From: Betaproteobacteria bacterium | Lineage (GTDB): Bacteria > Pseudomonadota > Gammaproteobacteria > Burkholderiales > SG8-41 | Assembly: GCA_016177355.1 (NCBI GenBank) | Contig: JACOVL010000130.1 | Location: 1-22,305 of the forward strand | Direction of reading: 5' to 3' | DNA length: 22,305 nucleotides | Part shown: piece after piece, positions 8,392-15,260 of the stretch | Position numbering within the stretch: the stretch's first letter is position 1 | Layout: every line of letters begins with the position of its first letter | Translations under genes and position numbers: made by a program | The notes under the pieces: model-generated | Database searches by the model: none | Told to the model about the DNA's origin: nothing | The model's input: only the letters and a program-made list of their open reading frames with translations

Positions 8392-8440
8392 TTTCCGCAA
8401 TCTAGTGGTTTTGCGGCGGCGGCGATTTGATCTAACTCAA
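8392..8440 (-). promoter_or_regulatory. Predicted class II FNR-type promoter of the nfn-kor operon
   Basis: TTGATCTAACTCAA at 8427-8440 matches the FNR/Anr consensus TTGAT-N4-ATCAA at 9 of 10 positions. On the minus strand, TAGATT (8404 to 8399) can serve as a -10 element and puts +1 at 8392. The FNR box is then centred exactly at -41.5, the classical position for an activating class II site. It lies 57 bp upstream of the first operon ATG. No -35 hexamer is needed for this class. Seen in sequence; regulation itself is inferred. Confidence 0.75.
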
Positions 8441-8510
8441 GAAGATCGCAAGTTCCCTGCTGGTAACCTTATGATGTTGCTGGGAATTCCACATACCGGG
8501 CGTTTGTCGG

Positions 8511-8537
8511 GCCTGGGCGCGGACATGCTCCCCAGGC
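8511..8537 (-). terminator. Weak hairpin downstream of garR
   Basis: GCCTGGG (8511-8517) and CCCAGGC (8531-8537) form a 7-bp stem with a 13-nt loop, 30 nt after the garR stop. No T-tract follows on the minus strand, so it may only protect the transcript end. An intrinsic terminator is not supported. Confidence 0.25.
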
Positions 8538-8566
8538 GGAGGAGTCGGCACTGCGGTCGCCCTGCG

Positions 8567-9451
8567 TCAGCCCGCGACCGGATGATTGGCGAGCTTCTCG
8601 AGCGCGCGGACCAGCGCCGAGTGGTCCCACTTCGCGCCGCCGCTCGCGGCGCACGAGTTGAACAATTCCTGCGCGGTGGCGGTGTTGGGCAGCGACATGC
8701 CCATCGCGCGCGCGCCCTGGAGCGCGAGGTTGAGATCCTTCTGGTGCAGTTCGATGCGGAAGCCGGGGTCGAAGGTGCGTTTGATCATGCGCTCGCCGTG
8801 GACTTCGAGGATGCGCGAGGCGGCGAATCCGCCCATCAAGGCCTGGCGCACTTTGGCGGGATCGGCGCCGGCCTTGGCCGCGAACACCAACGCCTCGGCG
8901 ACCGCCTCGAGGTTGAGCGCGACGATGATCTGGTTGCACACCTTGCAGGTCTGCCCGTCGCCGTTGCCGCCCACCAGCGTGATGTTCTTGCCCATCAGCT
9001 CGAACACCGGCTTCACCTGGTCGAACGCCGCCTGATTGCCGCCGACCATGATGGTGAGCGCGGCGTTCTGCGCGCCGAGCTGGCCGCCGGACACCGGCGC
9101 ATCGAGGTATTCACATCCTAATTCATTGATTCTTTTAGCATATTTCTTTGTCTCCAGCGGGGAGATCGAGCTCATGTCCACCACGATCTTGCCTTTCGAG
9201 AGGCCTTCCGCGACGCCGCTCGCGCCGAACAGCACCTTCTCGACGTCCGGCGTGTCGGGGACCATGGTGATGACGATCCCGGATTTCTGCGCGACTTCCT
9301 TCGCGCTCGCGCACGCTTTGCCGCCCGCGGCGGCCAGCTCCTGCGGCACGCCGCTGCGGGAATGGAGAAAGAGCGTGTGGCCGCCCTTGATGAGATTGCC
9401 CGCCATGGGCTTGCCCATGATGCCGAGGCCGATGAAGCCGATGTTGCTCAT
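8567..9451 (-). CDS. garR: 2-hydroxy-3-oxopropionate (tartronate semialdehyde) reductase
   Basis: The 294-residue enzyme belongs to the beta-hydroxyacid dehydrogenase family and reduces tartronate semialdehyde to D-glycerate with NAD(P)H. The Rossmann motif IGFIGLGIMGKPMA lies at residues 4-17, the substrate loop DAPVSGGQLGA at 117-127, and the catalytic Lys is K170 in GQTCKVCNQ with N173 beside it. ATG 9451 is chosen over a TTG four codons upstream, because GGGGG (9457-9461) is then a well-spaced ribosome site. The gene follows the TRAP permease by 42 bp on the same strand, and hydroxypyruvate isomerase is encoded 3 kb upstream. Related 3-hydroxyisobutyrate or glyoxylate/succinate semialdehyde reductases are alternatives, but the hyi neighbour favours GarR/GlxR. 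Confidence 0.9.
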   Translation of the reverse strand: MSNIGFIGLGIMGKPMAGNLIKGGHTLFLHSRSGVPQELAAAGGKACASAKEVAQKSGIVITMVPDTPDVEKVLFGASGVAEGLSKGKIVVDMSSISPLETKKYAKRINELGCEYLDAPVSGGQLGAQNAALTIMVGGNQAAFDQVKPVFELMGKNITLVGGNGDGQTCKVCNQIIVALNLEAVAEALVFAAKAGADPAKVRQALMGGFAASRILEVHGERMIKRTFDPGFRIELHQKDLNLALQGARAMGMSLPNTATAQELFNSCAASGGAKWDHSALVRALEKLANHPVAG

Positions 9452-9493
9452 AGATACCCCCAAAGCGCGAAAAAGCCGCGGAACAAGCGGATG

Positions 9494-11431
9494 TTACCCG
9501 GTACCGGGGCCCGTTGCCCCGCTCTTCGCCGGGCCCAGGTACTTCTGGTTGACGATCACGATGGCGAGCAGCGCGAGGCCGATGCCGTCGGTGATGTAGC
9601 CCGGCTTGATCAGCAACACCGCCGCGATGAAGAGCGCCACGCGCTCCCAGGGACGGGCCGGCGCCAGCAGGTAGCCGTGCAGCCCGGCGGCGAGCGCCAT
9701 GCAGCCGATCGAAGCGGAGACGAACGCAAGCAGGCTCGCGTGCCACTCGTCCCAGCCGTTCAACATCAGCAGCGCGGGCTCGTAGATGAACATGAACGGC
9801 ACGATGAAGCCCGCCGCGCCCACGCGCACCGCCGCCCAGCCCGATTCCCAGAGGTTGGCTTTGGCGAGCCCCGCCGCGGCATAGACCGCGAGCGCGACCG
9901 GCGGCGTGATCGCGGACAGGATCGCGAAATAGAACGCGAACATGTGCGCCGCGGGCACCGGGGCCTTGAGCTGGATCAGCGCCGGCACCAGCAGCGACAC
10001 CATGACGATGTAGGCCGGCGTGGTCGGCATGCCCATGCCGAGTACGATGCCGGCGAGCATGGTGAGGATCAGCGCGAGCAGCAACGTCTCCTGCGCGAGG
10101 CCGACGACGAAGGCGGTGAAGTTCACCGCGGCGCCGGTCAGGAAGATCACGCCGATGATGATGCCGGCGCAGGCGCAGGCGAGCGCCACCGCGATCGAGT
10201 TCCTGGCCCCGTCCTCGAGCGCGCTCCAGACCGTGCGCCAGCCGATGCCCGCGCGCGTGGATTTGCGCAGCATCGCCACCGGGATGCAGGAGAGCGTGCC
10301 GGCCAGCGCGCAATACGGCGCGCTGTAGCCCGCGATCAATCCGAACAGGACGACGACGAGCGGGATGAACAGATGGCCGCGCTCGCGCATCACCTGCCCG
10401 AGCCGCGGGATCTCGGAGCGCGGCAAGCCGAGGAGACCGACGCGCTTCGCCTCGAAGTGCACGGCGAAGAACACCGCCACGTAGTATAGGATCGCGGGGA
10501 TGATCGCCCAGACGGTGACCTGGAAGTAGGAGACGGCGAGAAACTCCGCCATCACGAACGCGGCGGCGCCCATGATCGGCGGCATGATCTGGCCGCCGGT
10601 GGAGGCGACCGACTCGACCGCCGCGGCGAACGGCGGGCGGAAGCCGGAGCGCTTCATCAGCGGGATCGTGATCGGGCCGTCCACCAGCACGTTGGCGACC
10701 GCGCTGCCGGAAACCGTGCCGAACAGGCTCGAGCTGACCACCGCGACCTTGCCGGGCCCGCCGGCGGTGTGTCCCGTCAGCGACAGCGCGAAATCCATGA
10801 ACAGCTGCCCCACGCCGGTGCGCTCCATGAACGCTCCGAACAGCACGAACATGATCACGAACGTGGCCGAGACGCCGAGCGTGGGGCCGAAGATGCCCTC
10901 GGTCGTGAGGTACATGATCTCGATCATCTGTTCCGGGCGCGCGTTGCCGACGAAATAGCCGTAGATCAGGAACAGGATCGCCGTCGCCGGCAGCGCCCAG
11001 CCGATCACGCGCCGCGTCGCGTCCAGCACCAGCAGCGTGAAGATCGTGCCGAGCGCGAGCTCCACCGTCTCCGGGTCCTCGACGTAGACGAAGCGCGTGA
11101 TGAGGCGCTCGTGCTCCCACCAGACGTAGAAGATCAGGGCCGCAGTCGTTGCGATCAGCAGCCAGTCGAGCCAGGACGCGTGCGCGGCCGCCCCGGCCCC
11201 CACGGTCCCGCCGGCGTCGTCGCGCAGCAGGTGCTCTTCCGCCGTCGTGGCGCGCTGGACGAGGCTGGGATAGAGCAGGAACACCAGCGTCATCGCGAAC
11301 AGCAGGTGGGCGCCGCGGAAGAAAAACGCCTGCGGCGCGCCGATGAACGCGATCGTCAGGTGATAGACCGACATGCCGACCGCGGTGAGCGCGATCGCGC
11401 CCTTGAGGAAGCTGCCGTAGGAAACGCTCAT
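9494..11431 (-). CDS. TRAP transporter fused permease (DctQ-DctM type, TAXI class)
   Basis: The 645-residue integral membrane protein fuses the small four-helix and large twelve-helix TRAP permease subunits. The N-terminal ~120 residues contain hydrophobic spans (for example GAIALTAVGMSVYHLTIAFIG and WLLIATTAALIFYVWW). The remainder carries the large-subunit segments GPITIPLMKRSGFRPPFAAAVESVASTGGQIMPPIMGAAAF and GMGMPTTPAYIVMVSLLVPAL, typical of TAXI-associated fused permeases. Transport would be driven by an ion gradient using the adjacent binding protein. The ATG lies 58 bp after the binding-protein stop, has no evident Shine-Dalgarno, and follows an intrinsic terminator, so expression is probably lower than that of the binding protein. 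Substrate is unknown. Confidence 0.95.
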   Translation of the reverse strand: MSVSYGSFLKGAIALTAVGMSVYHLTIAFIGAPQAFFFRGAHLLFAMTLVFLLYPSLVQRATTAEEHLLRDDAGGTVGAGAAAHASWLDWLLIATTAALIFYVWWEHERLITRFVYVEDPETVELALGTIFTLLVLDATRRVIGWALPATAILFLIYGYFVGNARPEQMIEIMYLTTEGIFGPTLGVSATFVIMFVLFGAFMERTGVGQLFMDFALSLTGHTAGGPGKVAVVSSSLFGTVSGSAVANVLVDGPITIPLMKRSGFRPPFAAAVESVASTGGQIMPPIMGAAAFVMAEFLAVSYFQVTVWAIIPAILYYVAVFFAVHFEAKRVGLLGLPRSEIPRLGQVMRERGHLFIPLVVVLFGLIAGYSAPYCALAGTLSCIPVAMLRKSTRAGIGWRTVWSALEDGARNSIAVALACACAGIIIGVIFLTGAAVNFTAFVVGLAQETLLLALILTMLAGIVLGMGMPTTPAYIVMVSLLVPALIQLKAPVPAAHMFAFYFAILSAITPPVALAVYAAAGLAKANLWESGWAAVRVGAAGFIVPFMFIYEPALLMLNGWDEWHASLLAFVSASIGCMALAAGLHGYLLAPARPWERVALFIAAVLLIKPGYITDGIGLALLAIVIVNQKYLGPAKSGATGPGTG

Positions 11432-11440
11432 GCGGCGGCC

Positions 11441-11471
11441 AAAAAAATAGCGGCGCGGGAATTCGCGCCGC
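11441..11471 (-). terminator. Intrinsic terminator between TAXI protein and permease
   Basis: On the minus strand GCGGCGCG (11471 to 11464), a 6-nt loop and CGCGCCGC (11457 to 11450) form a perfect 8-bp GC stem. It is followed 2 nt later by TTTTTTT (11447 to 11441). The element starts 19 nt after the TAXI stop and ends 10 nt before the permease ATG. It is expected to act as a partial terminator and 3' stabiliser. Confidence 0.8.
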
Positions 11472-11489
11472 CGTCAGCGTCTCGCGCGC

Positions 11490-12437
11490 CTAGAGCGCCT
11501 TGACTTCCCGGTAGTACTTGCGCGCGCCGGGATGGTAGGGCACGCCGACGTCGATCGCCAGGTCCTTGGCTTTCAACCCCTTGACCGCGGCGACGACGTT
11601 GCCGAGATGGTCCGTGTTCTGGACGAGCGCCCTGGTAATCTTGTAGACCAGGTCCTCCGGCGTGGAGCAGCGCATCATGAGGTGGGTCCAGGTGCCGATG
11701 GTCTGGATGTCCTTGTCCTGCCCGGGGTAGCTGCCGGCCTTGATGATGCGCTTGTCGTAGCCCTTGTTGATCTTCTGCAGCTCCGACAGCTTGAGACTGG
11801 TCAGATCGAGCACCTGGATCTTCCGCGCGGACCCCAGGTCCATGACAGCCGAGGCCGGGACCGTCGTGATCAGCGTGAAGACCTGGGCGTGCCCGTCCTT
11901 GAGCTGCCCGACCGAGTCGGTGTAGGAGCCGAAGTTCACCTTGCGCAACTTGGAGTAGTCGAGCCCGTAGACTTTCAGGAAATCACGGGTCATCTGCTCT
12001 CCCGTGTTGCCCTTCTGCTGCGTGGTCAATACCTTGCCCTTCAGGTCCGCGCCGGTCTTGACGCCGGCGTCCGCCAGCACCACGGCATGGAAGTACTGGA
12101 AGTAGAGCGTGGCGACCTGGCACACGTTGTCGGTTTTCTGCTTGAACGGGTCGTTGCCGCGTACGCCGTCGTAGGTCGAGACGGAATTGCCGAAACCCAT
12201 CTCCGCCTTGTTGTTCTGCACGCCGAGCACGTTGGAGATGCCCGCTCCCGGCGCCACCTGCACGTTGGTTCCGGGGACATCCTTCTGCACGATGCCCTGG
12301 ATCGCGCCCGCCAGGGGGTACCACGAGCCGCCCTGCGGCCCGGACATGATCCTGATGAGTTGCGCCGCGGCCGGGGCGCTGAACAGGACGGCCGCCATTG
12401 CCATTGCGCATAGCCGCCCGAAGCGTATGACAGTCAT
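11490..12437 (-). CDS. TAXI family TRAP transporter solute-binding protein
   Basis: The 315-residue periplasmic protein begins with a signal peptide (MTVIRFGRLCAMAMAAVLFS... ending near AAAQ). It continues with IRIMSGPQGGSWYPLAGAIQGIVQK, the diagnostic start of TAXI (TRAP-associated extracytoplasmic immunogenic-type) receptors. Later conserved pieces are VAPGAGISNVLGVQNNKAEMGFG and TQQKGNTGEQMTRDFLKVYGL. ATG 12437 is chosen because GGAGGGG lies just upstream and the signal peptide then starts correctly; the frame extends a further 14 codons without support. It heads the transporter unit with its own predicted promoter overlapping the end of hyi. Ligand is unknown: known TAXI ligands include glutamate and other carboxylates, and linkage suggests a hydroxy- or dicarboxylate. 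Confidence 0.93.
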   Translation of the reverse strand: MTVIRFGRLCAMAMAAVLFSAPAAAQLIRIMSGPQGGSWYPLAGAIQGIVQKDVPGTNVQVAPGAGISNVLGVQNNKAEMGFGNSVSTYDGVRGNDPFKQKTDNVCQVATLYFQYFHAVVLADAGVKTGADLKGKVLTTQQKGNTGEQMTRDFLKVYGLDYSKLRKVNFGSYTDSVGQLKDGHAQVFTLITTVPASAVMDLGSARKIQVLDLTSLKLSELQKINKGYDKRIIKAGSYPGQDKDIQTIGTWTHLMMRCSTPEDLVYKITRALVQNTDHLGNVVAAVKGLKAKDLAIDVGVPYHPGARKYYREVKAL

Positions 12438-12462
12438 GATCCCCTCCTGGTGGTGGTTCGCA

Positions 12463-12479
12463 TTGCCGCATTGCGGCAA
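12463..12479. promoter_or_regulatory. 17-bp palindrome in the TAXI leader (candidate operator)
   Basis: TTGCCGCATTGCGGCAA is a perfect 8+1+8 palindrome lying about 12-28 nt downstream of the predicted transcription start and 25 nt before the ATG. Position and symmetry fit a repressor site; an RNA hairpin is the alternative. Confidence 0.5.
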
Positions 12480-12496
12480 GCGTTTTTACTGCCGGG

Positions 12497-12525
12497 ATTG
12501 TGTCGCTGCCCCCGGCCCACGTCAA
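12497..12525 (-). promoter_or_regulatory. Predicted sigma-70 promoter of the TAXI-TRAP-garR unit
   Basis: On the minus strand TTGACG (12525 to 12520), a 17-nt spacer and CACAAT (12502 to 12497) precede the TAXI gene, with the start site near 12490. The -35 overlaps the hyi stop codon, so the transporter can be expressed independently of hyi. Confidence 0.6.
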
Positions 12526-13301
12526 GCAAGGTAAGGCTTGACCCATCCCAGCCCGGCGTCGGTGGTCGTGGCCGGCTTGTACTCGCAGCCGATCCAGCCC
12601 CGGTAGCCGAGGCGGTCAATGTGCCCGAACAGGAAGTCGTAATTGATCTCGCCCGTGCCCGGCTCGTGGCGCCCCGGGTTGTCGGCGAGCTGCATGTGGG
12701 GTATCAATTTTATGTTCGTCGAGAGGGTCGCCGCGAGGTCGCCTTCCATGATCTGCATGTGGTAGATGTCGTACTGCAGGAACAGGTTGTCCGAGCCGAC
12801 CGCCGTGATGATGTCGAGCGCCTGTTTCGTGTTGGTGAGGAAGAAGCCGGGGATGTCGCGCGTGTTGACCGGCTCGATCAGCAGCCTGATGCCGGCCGAC
12901 TTGAGCCAGGTCGCCGCGAATTGCAGGTTCATAATGAAAGTCTCGCGCGCCTGGACCGGGTCCAGGTTCGTCGGCCGGATGCCGGCGAGGCAGTTCAACT
13001 GCTTGCAGCCGAGCGCGGTCGCGTACTCGATCGCTTTCCCGACGCCGTCCTTGAATTCCCCGACGCGGCGGGGATGGCAGCCGATGCCGCGCTCGCCCGC
13101 CGCCCAGTCGCCGGCCGGCAGGTTGTGCAACACTTGCTCGAGCTTGTGCTTCCGCAGCAGCCCGGCGAGCCGGTCCTTGTCGTGATCGTAGGGAAAGAGG
13201 TACTCGACGCCCTCGAACCCGGCCTGCGCGGCCGCGCCGAAGCGGTCGGTGAACTCGAGCTCGTTCCACAGCATCGTGAGATTGGCGCAGAACTTCGGCA
13301 T
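12522..13301 (-). CDS. hyi: Hydroxypyruvate isomerase
   Basis: The 259-residue TIM-barrel enzyme interconverts hydroxypyruvate and tartronate semialdehyde. The N-terminus PKFCANLTMLWNELEFTDRF is typical of Hyi/OtnI. Candidate metal and catalytic residues are E143 (LIEPVNTRDIPGFF), D178 (LQYDIYHMQ), Q204 (HMQLADNPGRHEPGTGEI) and E240 (GCEYKP), spaced as in the E. coli enzyme from memory. ATG 13301 is chosen because it starts at the conserved MPKF and has GGGGA upstream; the longer frame only crosses the regulatory region. OtnI (2-oxo-tetronate isomerase) is a close paralogue and cannot be fully excluded, but no otn kinase or dehydrogenase genes are present and garR is nearby. Confidence 0.9.
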   Translation of the reverse strand: MPKFCANLTMLWNELEFTDRFGAAAQAGFEGVEYLFPYDHDKDRLAGLLRKHKLEQVLHNLPAGDWAAGERGIGCHPRRVGEFKDGVGKAIEYATALGCKQLNCLAGIRPTNLDPVQARETFIMNLQFAATWLKSAGIRLLIEPVNTRDIPGFFLTNTKQALDIITAVGSDNLFLQYDIYHMQIMEGDLAATLSTNIKLIPHMQLADNPGRHEPGTGEINYDFLFGHIDRLGYRGWIGCEYKPATTTDAGLGWVKPYLA

Positions 13302-13312
13302 GGCGTTTCCCC

Positions 13313-13362
13313 GTGCGTTAAGTGCGTTGAATGGCGCATGGCCCGCGTCCATTCCAACGCAC
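13313..13362. promoter_or_regulatory. Operator-like array of GTGCGTT half-sites between hyi and mocA
   Basis: GTGCGTT occurs at 13313-13319 and 13322-13328 (direct, 9 nt apart), and its complement AACGCAC at 13356-13362. The last two are part of a longer imperfect inverted repeat, GTGCGTTGAATGG (13322-13334) against CCATTCCAACGCAC (13349-13362). It overlaps the predicted -35 of the mocA promoter and the upstream region of hyi. The binding protein is unknown. Confidence 0.5.
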
Positions 13363-13381
13363 GCGGAGTCAATTCTATAAT
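13352..13381 (+). promoter_or_regulatory. Predicted promoter giving a leaderless mocA-like transcript
   Basis: A perfect TATAAT lies at 13376-13381, with a weak -35 TTCCAA at 13352-13357 (18-nt spacer). Transcription would start near 13388, only 2 nt before the ATG at 13390. There is no Shine-Dalgarno sequence. Confidence 0.55.
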
Positions 13382-13389
13382 GGGCGCGC

Positions 13390-13968
13390 ATGGAAGAGCA
13401 CAGGAAGAACATCGTCGCGCTGCTGCTCGCCGCCGGAGCCGGGGCGCGCTTCGGGGGCGAGAAGCTGCTGCACCCGCTGGAGGACGGCGTGGCGATCGCC
13501 GCGCACGCGGCGCGGAACCTCCTCGCGGTGACGCCCGACGTGATCGCGGTGGTGCGCTGGGGCGATTTCCCGCTCTACGACATGCTGGAGCAGGAGGGTT
13601 GCCAGGTCACGATGTTCCGGGACGCAGCGCGCGGCATGGGCGCGAGCCTCGCCCACGGCGTCGCCGAGGCGCGCGCCGCGGACGGCTGGCTGGTCGCGCT
13701 CGCCGACATGCCCCGGATTTCCCCCGGAACCATCCGCGGCGTCATCGCCGCGCTGGAGCAGGGCGCGCTGATCGCGGCTCCCGCCTACAAGGGCGAGCGC
13801 GGACACCCGGTCGGGTTCGGCGCCAAGCTGCGCGACGAACTGCTTGCGCTCGGCGGCGACCAGGGCGCGCGCGCGGTGCTGGAGCGGCACCGCGATGCGG
13901 TGAAGCTGATCGAGTGCGACGATGCCGGCGTGCTCTACGACATAGACCGCAAGAGCGATCTCGTATGA
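13390..13968 (+). CDS. mocA: Molybdenum cofactor cytidylyltransferase-like nucleotidyltransferase
   Basis: The 192-residue product belongs to the MobA/MocA nucleotidyltransferase family. LLLAAGAGARFGGEKLL (11-27) is the nucleotide-binding loop, LVALADMP (101-108) holds the metal-binding Asp, and GHPVGF (139-143 region) is typical of MocA-like members. The C-terminus DIDRKSDL resembles the usual DIDTPEDL. MocA adds CMP to molybdopterin for enzymes of the xanthine dehydrogenase family. No molybdoenzyme lies in the window, so the target is unknown. The gene is divergent from hyi and shares a control region with it. The first ATG is retained because the family core begins eight residues later and no alternative start exists; translation is probably leaderless. 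Confidence 0.82.
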   Translation: MEEHRKNIVALLLAAGAGARFGGEKLLHPLEDGVAIAAHAARNLLAVTPDVIAVVRWGDFPLYDMLEQEGCQVTMFRDAARGMGASLAHGVAEARAADGWLVALADMPRISPGTIRGVIAALEQGALIAAPAYKGERGHPVGFGAKLRDELLALGGDQGARAVLERHRDAVKLIECDDAGVLYDIDRKSDLV

Positions 13969-13970
13969 AA

Positions 13971-14068
13971 CCGCCGATGAACGCCGATGGACGCCGATAA
14001 CCCAAACGCAAGACCGAAGCTGATCCCTGATTTTTTCGGTGTTTATCGGCGTTTATCTGCGGCTAATT
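13971..14068. repeat. Short repeat with inverted ends built on CGCCGAT units
   Basis: The left part (13971-14000) holds three near-copies of CCGATGAACG/CCGATGGACG. The right part (about 14043-14063) carries TTATCGGCGTTTATCTGCGG, which pairs imperfectly with it. The element begins 2 nt after the mocA stop and ends about 20 nt before the MFS start. This resembles a family of small dispersed palindromic repeats common in GC-rich proteobacterial genomes. Copy number cannot be judged from one window. Confidence 0.65.
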
Positions 14069-14087
14069 CTTGTTCTTGATTTTTCGG

Positions 14088-15260
14088 ATGAATACTGCCA
14101 CAAGAATTCCGCGCGGCGTCTGGATGCTCGGCTTCGTCAGCCTGTTCATGGACGTCTCTTCCGAGCTGATCCACAGCCTGCTGCCGGTGTTCCTGGTGAC
14201 GGGCCTCGGCGCCACCATGTTCGCGGTCGGGATCATCGAGGGCGTCGCCGAGGCGACTGCACTGATCGTAAAAGTTTTTTCAGGTGCGATCAGCGATTAT
14301 CTCGGCCGGCGCAAGGGCCTGACCGTGCTGGGTTACGGCCTCGGCGCGGCGTCCAAGCCGCTGTTCGCGCTGGCGCTCACGGTGCACTGGGTGTTCGTCG
14401 CGCGCTTCATGGACCGGATCGGCAAGGGCATCCGCGGCGCGCCGCGCGACGCCTTGATCGCAGACTTGACACCGCCGGAAATACGCGGAGCGGCGTATGG
14501 ATTGAGGCAATCGCTGGATACCGTCGGCGCATTTGTCGGGCCTCTGCTGGCGGTCGGATTGATGCTCGCCTGGGCGAACGATTTCCGGGCGGTGTTCTGG
14601 TTCGCCGTCATACCCGCCGTTCTGTCGGTGCTGATCCTGGTGTTCGGCGTGCAGGAGCCCGGCACGGGAAGGGACCGCGGCAAGGCAGTGTCCCCCATCC
14701 GCTGGCGGACGCTCGGTGAGCTCAGCCGTAATTACTGGTGGGTCGTCGCCGCGGGCGGCATCTTCACCCTGGCGCGCTTCAGCGAGGCATTTCTCATACT
14801 GCGCGCCCAGCAGCTCGGCCTGGCGGATGCCTACACGCCGCTGGTTCTGGTGGTCATGAACGTTGTATTTGCCGTGTCGGCTTACCCCTTCGGCAAGCTG
14901 GCGGACCGCGTGAGCCATCAATTCCTGCTCGTCGCCGGACTCGCCGTGCTGATCGTCTCCGACGTGACCCTGGCCCAGGCGCAGGGGCTCGTTGCCGTCG
15001 CCGCCGGTGTCGCCCTGTGGGGATTGCACATGGGCATGACGCAGGGCTTGCTCGCAACGATGGTCGCCGGCACGGCCCCGGCCCATTTGCGCGGCACCGC
15101 TTTCGGATTCTTCAATCTCGCGAGCGGCGTCGCGATGTTGGTCGCCAGCGTTCTCGCCGGACTGTTGTGGGACCGGCTGGGCGCAGCCGCCACTTTTTAC
15201 GCCGGGGCCGTATTTTCAGTGCTGGCCCTGACCCTGCTGCTGCTGCGCCGGCGTTCATGA
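14088..15260 (+). CDS. MFS transporter
   Basis: The 390-residue protein has about twelve hydrophobic segments and the major facilitator signature. GRRKGLTVLGYG follows TM2, DRIGKGIRGAPRDALIAD lies after TM4, and LRQSLDTVGAFVGPLLA is in TM5. The second half repeats the pattern with FGKLADRVSHQFLLVAG. ATG 14088 is preferred to a TTG at 14070, because the extra six residues are not conserved-looking; no good ribosome site is visible for either. Substrate is unknown; the sequence looks like efflux-type MFS proteins related to tetracycline/multidrug exporters. The stop overlaps by 6 bp with the convergent membrane-protein gene, so no terminator lies between them. Confidence 0.88.
   Translation: MNTATRIPRGVWMLGFVSLFMDVSSELIHSLLPVFLVTGLGATMFAVGIIEGVAEATALIVKVFSGAISDYLGRRKGLTVLGYGLGAASKPLFALALTVHWVFVARFMDRIGKGIRGAPRDALIADLTPPEIRGAAYGLRQSLDTVGAFVGPLLAVGLMLAWANDFRAVFWFAVIPAVLSVLILVFGVQEPGTGRDRGKAVSPIRWRTLGELSRNYWWVVAAGGIFTLARFSEAFLILRAQQLGLADAYTPLVLVVMNVVFAVSAYPFGKLADRVSHQFLLVAGLAVLIVSDVTLAQAQGLVAVAAGVALWGLHMGMTQGLLATMVAGTAPAHLRGTAFGFFNLASGVAMLVASVLAGLLWDRLGAAATFYAGAVFSVLALTLLLLRRRS

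Noticed and set aside
9452..9463. TTG start four codons upstream for garR
   Set aside because: The GGGGG stretch inside those codons is better read as the ribosome site of the ATG at 9451.
9475..9492. Small CCGC/GCGG stem followed by T residues between permease and garR
   Set aside because: The stem is only 4 bp and the T-tract is short and offset, so a functional terminator is not supported.
9135..11120. A 661-codon minus-strand frame overlapping the permease and garR
   Set aside because: It is His/Arg/Gly-rich, lacks membrane segments, and is a frame-shifted shadow of the fused permease. It is not a fusion gene.
14070..14087. TTG start for the MFS transporter
   Set aside because: It adds MFLIFR without a ribosome site; the ATG at 14088 begins the usual N-terminus.
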